DNA from: Actinomycetota bacterium | GTDB lineage: Bacteria > Actinomycetota > Actinomycetes > Mycobacteriales > Micromonosporaceae | Reading direction: 5' to 3' | Length of the DNA: 6,293 nucleotides | Assembly: GCA_005885115.1 (NCBI GenBank) | Contig: VAXX01000158.1 | Span: 1 to 6,293, forward strand | Shown: piece by piece, positions 1 to 5,317 of the stretch | Layout: each line of letters starts with the position of its first letter | Position numbering within the stretch: position 1 is the stretch's first letter | The notes under the pieces: generated by a model | Told to the model about the DNA's origin: nothing | The model's input: only the letters and a program-made list of their open reading frames with translations | Database searches by the model: none | Position numbers and translations under genes: made by a program

Positions 1-2
1 TG

Positions 3-641
3 GCCGTACTGGGGTTCGCCGGCACGGCCGGTGCCCATGTGACCATCAGCCCGAACAGCGCGACGTCGGGCGGGGACGTGCGGATCGCCTTCCGGGTGCC
101 GACCGAGAGTGACACCGCGTCGACGGTCAAGCTCGAGGTGGCCATTCCGACGGACAAGCCGATCCCGGTCGTCGCCACCATGCCGGTGCCGGGCTGGACC
201 GTCGCCACGGAGAAGACCAAGCTGGCCACCCCGGTCAAGACCGACGACGGGGATACGATCACCGAGGCGATCAGCAGGATCACCTGGACCGCGTCGCCGG
301 CCGCCGGGATCAAGCCGGGCCAGTTCCAGGAGTTCCCCGTCTCGTTGGAGTCGCTGCCGAGTAGCGGGCGGCTGGTGTTCAAGGTGCTCCAGACCTACTC
401 CGACGGTACGGTCGTACGCTGGATCGACGAGGCGGGCGAGGGCCAGCCGGAGCCCGAGCACCCGGCGCCCGTACTGACGCTGGCCAGGTCCGGCGCCGAC
501 CAGCCGCTCGCGGTCGTCGACAAGCCGGAACCGGACAGCGCGCCGCTGTACTGGTCGATCGCCGCCTTCGTACTCGGTCTGCTCGGTGCGGTGCTCGGCG
601 GGCTGGCGTTCCTGCGCGGCCGCCGTACCACCACCGGCTGA
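3..641 (+). CDS. YcnI/DUF1775 copper-binding membrane-anchored protein (5' end cut by window edge)
   Basis: The frame is open to the left edge, so the true start lies outside; the in-frame GTG at 39 is codon 2 of the mature protein, not a start. The first visible residues (AVLGFAGTAGA) look like the end of a signal peptide. The next residue, His (codon 36-38), would become the mature N-terminus, giving HVTISPNSA, the hallmark of YcnI-type proteins. The family is known to bind Cu(II) with this N-terminal His plus a conserved Trp late in the domain; the likely Trp here is in VVRWIDE (codon 420-422), followed by the typical PAPVL segment. After the beta-sandwich domain, a single hydrophobic helix (about YWSIAAFVLGLLGAVLGGLAF) and a basic RGRR end anchor it to the membrane, domain outside. 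Such genes usually sit with copper transport genes (CopC/CopD, PCu(A)C), which would be upstream and cannot be seen. Its role in copper handling is inferred from the family. Confidence 0.9.
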   Translation, partial: AVLGFAGTAGAHVTISPNSATSGGDVRIAFRVPTESDTASTVKLEVAIPTDKPIPVVATMPVPGWTVATEKTKLATPVKTDDGDTITEAISRITWTASPAAGIKPGQFQEFPVSLESLPSSGRLVFKVLQTYSDGTVVRWIDEAGEGQPEPEHPAPVLTLARSGADQPLAVVDKPEPDSAPLYWSIAAFVLGLLGAVLGGLAFLRGRRTTTG

Positions 642-661
642 GGCGGGATCGATCGTCGTCC

Positions 662-696
662 CCCCGGTTCGGTACCGTCAGACTGCCGGACCGGGG
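662..696 (+). terminator. Strong GC hairpin between the YcnI gene and lysX (likely terminator, possibly a 5' leader structure)
   Basis: The arms CCCCGGTTCGG (662-672) and CCGGACCGGGG (686-696) pair over 11 bp with one G-U wobble. Two further inner pairs (U-G, A-U) shrink the loop to about 9 nt. No T-run follows, as is common for actinobacterial intrinsic terminators. It begins 20 nt after the YcnI stop codon, which suits a terminator for that gene. It also ends only 8 nt before the lysX ribosome binding site, so if transcription reads through it would sit in the lysX leader. Confidence 0.6.
673..678 (+). promoter_or_regulatory. Possible -10 hexamer TACCGT for lysX
   Basis: TACCGT matches the TAnnnT pattern of actinobacterial housekeeping promoters. 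It would place a transcription start near 685, giving a leader of about 32 nt with the lysX ribosome binding site. No good -35 (TTGAC-like) lies 17-18 nt upstream, and the hexamer falls in the loop region of the hairpin at 662-696. It is a weak call based on one hexamer. Confidence 0.2.
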
Positions 697-704
697 TAGC
701 GGCG

Positions 705-713
705 AAGGAGGAG
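705..713 (+). promoter_or_regulatory. Ribosome binding site of lysX
   Basis: AAGGAGGAG is almost fully complementary to the 3' end of 16S rRNA. Its GGAGG core ends 5 nt before GTG at 717. This fixes the GTG as the lysX start, even though no ATG is available nearby. Confidence 0.85.
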
Positions 714-716
714 CCG

Positions 717-3700
717 GTGGGCGTACAGACCGCGAGCAGCCTGGCACGGTCGGGAACGGACCCGGCGCGGCAGGGGGGCTGGCGGGCGCGGATACCCACC
801 GTCTTCGCCGCCACGCTGAGCGTACTCGCGGTGCTGTGCGCGGTCGCGGCCGTCAGCGAGGCGCTCAACCAGCGCACCCAGCCGGTACGCATGGTGGTCA
901 ACGTCCTGGTCCTGCCGGCGCCGGCCAACCTCGGCTACGCGGCGCTGGTCGCGGTCCTCGCCGGTGGCGTGTCCCGGCGCAAGCGGGTCGCCTACGTCTT
1001 CCTGCTCATCTACTTCGGCCTCCAGGTCGCCTACGACGTCCTGCTGCTGGGCCTGATCGCCACCCTCGCGCCCGGCGACTGGGACAGCGCCCCGCCGCCG
1101 TGGTACGCGCCGTGGGAGGTCGGCGGCAACCTGCTGCTGACCCTCGGCGTACTGGTCGTCCTCTACCTCGCCCGGGGGCAGTTCTACGCCCGGGTCCAGC
1201 GCGGCAGCCTGCGCCGGGCGCTGGGCGTACTGGCCGTCCTGCTCACCTTCTGCGCGGCGCTGGGCTGGGCGCTGGTCGAGGCGTTCCCGGGCAACATCGA
1301 CCGGGACGGCCGGCTGCTGTACGCCATCGAACGGGTCCTCGGCGGCGCGTTCGCCTTCCACTTCAACCGGCGCGGCTTCGCGCCCGGCTGGGTCAACCTG
1401 CTGCTCGGCCTGTTCGGCGGGGTCTCGCTGTTCATCGCGCTGTGGGTGCTCCTGCGCTCGCAGCGGCAGAGCGCGGCGCTGCGCCCCGCCGAGGAGGAGC
1501 GGATCCGGACCCTGCTGGCGTTCTACGGCGACCGCGACTCGCTCGGCTACTTCGCGACCCGGCGGGACAAGGCCGTGGTGTTCTCCCCGAGCGGGAAGGC
1601 GGCCGTCACGTACCGGGTCGTCAACGGGGTCGCGCTGGCCAGTGGCGACCCGATCGGGGACCCGGAGGCGTGGGGCCCGGCGATCCGGGCCTGGCTGGAC
1701 CTGGCGCTGGCGTACTCGTGGACCCCGGCGGTGATGGGCGCGAGCGAGGCGGGCGCCACCGCGTACGCCCGCTTCGGGCTGCGCGTCCTCGAGCTCGGCG
1801 ACGAGGCGATCGTCCACGTACGACAGTTCGGTGTGGACGGTCGGGAGATGCGCCCGGTACGCCAGGCGGTCAACCGGGTCGCCCGGGCCGGGTACACGCT
1901 GCGGATCCGGCGGCACGCCGAGATCTCCCCGGCCGAGATGGCGCACATCATCGAGCTGGCCGCGAAGTGGCGGGACACCGAGACCGAGCGCGGCTTCTCG
2001 ATGGCGCTGGGGCGCCTGGGTGACCCGGCGGACGGGCAGTGCGTACTGGTGGAGGCGCTGGACGGGCAGGGCCGGGAAGCGGCCGTCCTCTCGTTCGCCC
2101 CGTGGGGTACCAACGGTCTGTCCCTGGACCTGATGCGCCGGGACCGCGAGTCCGACAACGGGCTGATGGAGTTCATGGTCGCCGGGCTCGTCGAGGGGGC
2201 GCCGAAGCTGGGCGTGGAACGGATCTCGCTCAACTTCGCGGTGTTCCGCGCGGTGTTCGAGGAAGGGGCGCGGATCGGTGCCGGGCCGGTGCTGCGGCTG
2301 TGGCGCCGGCTGCTGCTGTTCTTCTCCCGCTGGTTCCAACTGGAGTCGCTGTACCGGTCCAACGTGAAGTACCGGCCGGAGTGGGTACCCCGGTTCCTGG
2401 TGTACGAGGACGTGCGCGACCTGGCCAAGGTGGCGCTCGCCTCGGGGATCGCCGAGGGCTTCGTGGTCGTACCCAGCCTGCCGACCCTGCTGCGGCGCGG
2501 CCTGACCGCGCCGCCGGTACAGGTACCGCCGGCCCTGCCGCCCGTGCCGGACGTGGTTCCCGCCGAGGCGGCGCCGGACGAGCCGCAACTGCCCGAGCAG
2601 GTACGCATCCGACTGTCCAAAGTGGACAGGCTCCGGGCCGCCGGGCTCGACCCGTACCCGGCCGAGGTCCCCCGTACCCACGACGCCGGAGCGGTCCGGG
2701 CCGCCCACGCCGACCTGCCCCCGGACACCCGTACCGGCGAACAGGTCAGCGTCGCCGGGCGGGTGGTCCTGCTGCGCAACCACGGCCGGCTGTGCTTCGC
2801 CACCCTCCGGGACTGGACCGGCGACCTCCAGGTGATGCTCACCCACGAGGTCGGTGACGCGGCGCTGGCCGCCTGGAAGGCCGACGTCGACCTGGGCGAT
2901 CACGTGAGCGTCACCGGCGAGGTGCTCACCACCCGGCGCGGCGAGCTGTCCGTGCTCGCCAGCTCCTGGGAGCTGGCCGCCAAGTGCCTGCATCCGTTGC
3001 CGGACAAGCATCGTGGCCTGGCCGACCCGGAGGCCCGGGTACGTCAGCGCTACCTCGACCTGATCGTCGACGCCGAGTCCCGGCAGGCGCTGAAGCTGCG
3101 CGGCGCGGTCCTGCACGCGCTGCGCGGCGGGCTGGTCGGGCGCGGGTACCTGGAGGTCGAGACGCCGGTCCTCCAGGCGGTACACGGTGGGGCCAACGCC
3201 CGCCCGTTCGTCACCCGTAGCAACGCGTACGACCTGCGTCTGTACCTGCGGATCGCGCCCGAGCTGTACCTCAAGCGGCTGGCCGTCGGCGGCGTGGACA
3301 AGGTGTTCGAGCTCGGCCGGACGTTCCGCAACGAGGGCGTCGACGCCACCCACAACCCCGAGTTCACCATGCTGGAGGCCTACCAGGCGTACGGCGACTA
3401 CACGGTGATGCGGGAGCTGGCCCGGGAGCTGATCGTCGAGGCGGCCGTCGCGGCGTACGGGTTACACGAGGCGGTGGGTCGGGCGCTGGGGGAGCCGGTG
3501 ACGCCGGACACCCCGGTCGAGGAGCTGCGTACCCTGGCCGCGGCCGCGCAGGTACCGCTGGATCCGCGGTGGGACCGCGGCCACGTGCTGCTGGAGCTGT
3601 ACGAGCGCCTCGTGGAGGGCAGGACCCGGGCGCCGACGTTCTACACCGACTTCCCGGTCGAGGTGTCCCCGCTGACCCGGGCGCACCGTAAGGACTGCCG

Positions 3701-4007
3701 GCTGGCCGAGCGCTGGGACCTGGTCGCCTTCGGGATGGAGCTGGGCACCGCGTACACCGAGCTGGTCGATCCGGTGGAGCAGCGCCGCCGGCTGACCCGG
3801 CAGTCGCTGCTGGCGGCCGGGGGCGACCCGGAGGCGATGGAGCTGGACGAGGATTTCCTGCACGCGCTGGAGTACGCGATGCCGCCGACCGGCGGGCTCG
3901 GCCTGGGCGTCGACCGCCTGGTGATGCTGCTGACCGGCCGGACGATCCGGGAGACGCTGCCGTTCCCGCTGGTTCGCCCGAGTGGCGGAAACGGAGTTTC
4001 CGGCTAA
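717..4007 (+). CDS. lysX: Bifunctional lysylphosphatidylglycerol synthase / lysyl-tRNA synthetase LysX
   Basis: This 1096-residue fusion makes Lys-tRNA and transfers the lysine to phosphatidylglycerol in the cytoplasmic membrane. Lysyl-PG lowers surface negative charge and protects against cationic peptides in mycobacteria. Residues about 26-246 hold roughly six membrane segments (26-48, 69-86, 91-117, 134-152, 168-190, 226-246). Residues about 255-590 are the MprF-type DUF2156 transferase domain, with the typical ALASGDPIGD stretch (306-315). A Pro-rich linker (about 598-625) leads to the LysRS part. That part has an OB-fold (about 676-760), motif 1 around YLEVETPVLQ (811-820), GGANARPF (824-831), RIAPELYLKR (845-854), motif 2 GRTFRNEG...HNPEFTMLEAY (867-889) and motif 3 GLGLGVDRLVML (1060-1071). 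Length and order match mycobacterial LysX (about 1170 residues). The start is GTG, set by the strong binding site just upstream. The LysRS half is somewhat shorter than a free LysRS. The genome probably also has a separate lysS for translation, but that is not visible here. Confidence 0.96.
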   Translation: MGVQTASSLARSGTDPARQGGWRARIPTVFAATLSVLAVLCAVAAVSEALNQRTQPVRMVVNVLVLPAPANLGYAALVAVLAGGVSRRKRVAYVFLLIYFGLQVAYDVLLLGLIATLAPGDWDSAPPPWYAPWEVGGNLLLTLGVLVVLYLARGQFYARVQRGSLRRALGVLAVLLTFCAALGWALVEAFPGNIDRDGRLLYAIERVLGGAFAFHFNRRGFAPGWVNLLLGLFGGVSLFIALWVLLRSQRQSAALRPAEEERIRTLLAFYGDRDSLGYFATRRDKAVVFSPSGKAAVTYRVVNGVALASGDPIGDPEAWGPAIRAWLDLALAYSWTPAVMGASEAGATAYARFGLRVLELGDEAIVHVRQFGVDGREMRPVRQAVNRVARAGYTLRIRRHAEISPAEMAHIIELAAKWRDTETERGFSMALGRLGDPADGQCVLVEALDGQGREAAVLSFAPWGTNGLSLDLMRRDRESDNGLMEFMVAGLVEGAPKLGVERISLNFAVFRAVFEEGARIGAGPVLRLWRRLLLFFSRWFQLESLYRSNVKYRPEWVPRFLVYEDVRDLAKVALASGIAEGFVVVPSLPTLLRRGLTAPPVQVPPALPPVPDVVPAEAAPDEPQLPEQVRIRLSKVDRLRAAGLDPYPAEVPRTHDAGAVRAAHADLPPDTRTGEQVSVAGRVVLLRNHGRLCFATLRDWTGDLQVMLTHEVGDAALAAWKADVDLGDHVSVTGEVLTTRRGELSVLASSWELAAKCLHPLPDKHRGLADPEARVRQRYLDLIVDAESRQALKLRGAVLHALRGGLVGRGYLEVETPVLQAVHGGANARPFVTRSNAYDLRLYLRIAPELYLKRLAVGGVDKVFELGRTFRNEGVDATHNPEFTMLEAYQAYGDYTVMRELARELIVEAAVAAYGLHEAVGRALGEPVTPDTPVEELRTLAAAAQVPLDPRWDRGHVLLELYERLVEGRTRAPTFYTDFPVEVSPLTRAHRKDCRLAERWDLVAFGMELGTAYTELVDPVEQRRRLTRQSLLAAGGDPEAMELDEDFLHALEYAMPPTGGLGLGVDRLVMLLTGRTIRETLPFPLVRPSGGNGVSG
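3986..4002 (+). terminator. Small hairpin overlapping the end of lysX
   Basis: CGGAAAC (3986-3992) pairs perfectly with GTTTCCG (3996-4002) across a 3-nt loop, ending just before the TAA stop. The stem is only 7 bp, is half A-T, and has no following T-run, so it is at best a weak or partial terminator. It would not rule out read-through into the next gene 54 nt on. Confidence 0.25.
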
Positions 4008-4024
4008 AACCGTCTTTCGGGCTT

Positions 4025-4030
4025 TATCAT
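4025..4030 (+). promoter_or_regulatory. Possible -10 hexamer TATCAT upstream of the membrane protein gene
   Basis: TATCAT fits TAnnnT well and lies in the most A/T-rich patch of the + strand (about 4004-4032), between lysX and the next gene. A start about 7 nt later would give a leader of about 25 nt that includes the binding site at 4046-4054. The -35 position 17 nt upstream (GGCTAA) is a poor match, so this may be a weak or alternative-sigma promoter. Confidence 0.35.
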
Positions 4031-4045
4031 CTCCGGGTACTTCCT

Positions 4046-4054
4046 GGGAAGGGG
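4046..4054 (+). promoter_or_regulatory. Ribosome binding site deciding the ATG start at 4062
   Basis: GGGAAGGGG is purine-rich and ends 7 nt before ATG at 4062. An in-frame TTG lies directly before it at 4059, but the spacing and the rarity of TTG starts favour ATG. Confidence 0.6.
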
Positions 4055-4061
4055 CCCATTG

Positions 4062-5162
4062 ATGCGTGTGCTGCGCGTACTGCTCGGAGTTGTCGCGATC
4101 CTGGTCGCGTTGCCGCTACTGCTCGGCGGGGTGACCCTGTGGGCGGCCATGCAGCACCGGGCCGACGACGGATCGTTCACCGCGCCGCTGGCGCCGATCC
4201 ACACCGGCGGGTACGCCGTGGTCGTCCCCGACGTGGACGCCCTGCTCCGGCAGGAGGCGCCGTTCGTCCGCGGCGGGGAGACGACGTTGCGCTTCACCGC
4301 GCGTACCACCTCGGGTCCGGCCTTCATCGGCCTCGCGCCGCGCGCGGCGGTCGAGCACTACCTGGCCGGCGTCGGCGCGGCCGAGGTGACCCGGGTCCGG
4401 TTGGCGCGCGGCGGCCTGCCGGTCACCCTGACCGCGCAGCCCGGCGGGGCACCGCCGTCGCCGCCGATCGACCAGACCTTCTGGACCGTCTCCAGCTCGT
4501 CCGGCACCCTGTTCTGGTCGCCGTCGTCGGTACGCGGCGAGCGGCTCGCCCTGGTCGTGATGGCGCCCGACGCGCGGCCCACCGGCGACGTGTCGGCCAG
4601 CGCCGCGATGATGCCGCGCTGGCTCGACCCGACCGCGTGGGGCCTGCTCATCCTCGGTACCGTCGCCTTCCTTATCGGCATGGTGCTGCTGTTCTGGCCG
4701 CGCCGCCAGCGCGAGATCGTGTACGTGGTCGAGCCCAGCCAGGTCCCGGAGATCGCCGCCCGGCTGGGCATCTCCACCGAGCCGCTCGCGGCGGCCCTGG
4801 GCGGCGAACCGCCCGGGCTGGACCTGTTCGGCGAGCCGGCACCGGCGGCCTGCGCCCCGGATCCGGCGTCGGCCCGGTCGTCGGCGTCGACCCCGTCGTC
4901 GTCCGGCGGGCTCGCGCCGACCCGACCGGACCCGCCGGCGGCGGCCGGTCCGCTCGCCGGGGCCTGGCCGGTCGAGCCGCCCGCGTGGCTGGTGGAGCCG
5001 GACCGGGTCGCCATCCCCGCACCGTTCTGGGCCGGCCCGACACCGGTACCGGCGGTACCGGTGGCTCCGGTCCAGGCCGGGACGTACCGGTCGCAGAGCG
5101 CGCCACCGACCATCACGCCGTCCTTCGTCTGGCCGCCGGAGGCGGCGAACACGCCCCGGTAA
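4062..5162 (+). CDS. Unrecognised two-span membrane protein with extracytoplasmic domain and Pro/Ala-rich tail
   Basis: I do not recognise a named family for this 366-residue protein. Residues 4-27 form a hydrophobic signal anchor behind MRVLR. Residues 28-190 form a probable extracytoplasmic domain with features such as YAVVVPDVDALL (51-62), GPAFIGLAP (85-93) and FWTVSSSSGTLFWSP (140-154). Residues 193-212 form a second membrane span closed by WPRRQRE. This gives an N-in, C-in topology. The cytoplasmic part begins with a short predicted-folded stretch (about 218-258, IVYVVEPSQVPEIAARLGIS) and ends in a tail of about 105 residues rich in Pro, Ala and Ser that is probably disordered. It starts 54 nt after lysX on the same strand, so co-transcription and a link to lipid lysylation are possible, but this rests on position only. 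Normal GC-rich codon use supports a real gene. ATG at 4062 is preferred over TTG at 4059. Confidence 0.85.
   Translation: MRVLRVLLGVVAILVALPLLLGGVTLWAAMQHRADDGSFTAPLAPIHTGGYAVVVPDVDALLRQEAPFVRGGETTLRFTARTTSGPAFIGLAPRAAVEHYLAGVGAAEVTRVRLARGGLPVTLTAQPGGAPPSPPIDQTFWTVSSSSGTLFWSPSSVRGERLALVVMAPDARPTGDVSASAAMMPRWLDPTAWGLLILGTVAFLIGMVLLFWPRRQREIVYVVEPSQVPEIAARLGISTEPLAAALGGEPPGLDLFGEPAPAACAPDPASARSSASTPSSSGGLAPTRPDPPAAAGPLAGAWPVEPPAWLVEPDRVAIPAPFWAGPTPVPAVPVAPVQAGTYRSQSAPPTITPSFVWPPEAANTPR
5041..5063. repeat. Perfect 10-bp inverted repeat inside the membrane protein gene
   Basis: CACCGGTACC (5041-5050) and GGTACCGGTG (5054-5063) are exact reverse complements separated by GGC. It encodes part of the Pro/Val-rich tail (TPVPAVPV), so repeated GTA-CCG and GCG-GTA codons may explain it without any function. 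Confidence 0.6.
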
Positions 5163-5181
5163 CCAGACCCCCGGTAACCGC

Positions 5182-5212
5182 GTGGCCCCCGCGCTATCGT
5201 CGCGGGGGCCAC
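5182..5212. terminator. Perfect 12-bp hairpin, likely bidirectional terminator between convergent genes
   Basis: GTGGCCCCCGCG (5182-5193) pairs without mismatch to CGCGGGGGCCAC (5201-5212) around a 7-nt loop, CTATCGT. It starts 19 nt after the stop of the + strand membrane protein gene and also lies downstream of the - strand glycosyltransferase gene, so it could end both transcripts. There is no clear T-run on either side, which is usual for actinobacteria. Confidence 0.85.
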
Positions 5213-5221
5213 TTCACCGGG

Positions 5222-5244
5222 GGGTGACGCCACCCAGAAGGGTG
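5222..5244 (+). other. Two mutually exclusive hairpins sharing one CACCC arm
   Basis: GGGTG (5222-5226), CACCC (5231-5235) and GGGTG (5240-5244) are separated by 4 nt each. The middle arm can pair with either neighbour, giving two alternative 5-bp tetraloop hairpins (loops ACGC or AGAA). The two outer arms belong to a direct repeat, GGGTGACG, at 5222-5229 and 5240-5247. The downstream arm overlaps the AAGGG that could serve as binding site for the small ORF at 5252. The stems are short, so the arrangement may be chance in GC-rich DNA. Confidence 0.35.
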
Positions 5245-5251
5245 ACGAACT

Positions 5252-5296
5252 GTGTTCCGTTGGGGGAAACGGGACAACCCCGACGATATGCCGTAA
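5252..5296 (+). CDS. Possible 14-residue small ORF (speculative)
   Basis: Reading from GTG at 5252 gives MFRWGKRDNPDDMP followed by TAA. The purine-rich AGAAGGG (5236-5242) sits 9 nt upstream and could act as a ribosome binding site. The peptide is strongly charged (basic front, acidic end) and has no membrane segment. It fits within the intergenic gap and does not overlap the convergent gene that ends at 5318. An 8-bp hairpin, CGTTGGGG (5258-5265) with CCCCGACG (5278-5285), one G-U pair, lies inside it. It could be a small protein, a leader-like peptide, the remnant of a lost gene's 5' end, or chance. No promoter is evident. Confidence 0.2.
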   Translation: MFRWGKRDNPDDMP

Positions 5297-5317
5297 CTGC
5301 GCGTGACGCCAGACTGG

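Noticed and set aside
39..41. GTG at 39 as the start of the YcnI protein
   Set aside because: The frame continues upstream as a signal-peptide end, and the functional His lies directly before this codon, so starting here would remove both.
836..2023. A 395-codon + strand frame inside lysX
   Set aside because: It overlaps the MprF domain in another frame. The product is Arg/Pro/Gly-rich low-complexity sequence typical of a shifted GC-rich frame, and there is no ribosome binding site.
678..3353. An 891-codon open frame on the - strand, opposite lysX
   Set aside because: It is antisense to a fully convincing lysX with all synthetase motifs. Its product is an unnatural Arg/Gln/Pro/Asp-rich mixture without recognisable domains, as expected when GC-rich codon bias removes stops from the opposite frame.
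4358..5233. A 291-codon - strand frame opposite the membrane protein gene
   Set aside because: The + strand frame has a binding site, sensible membrane spans and a stop just before a terminator hairpin. The antisense product has none of these and would run from within the terminator region.
5222..5296. A known riboswitch class such as the c-di-AMP (ydaO) type
   Set aside because: I could not match the conserved core of any riboswitch I know, and no suitable downstream gene on the + strand follows.
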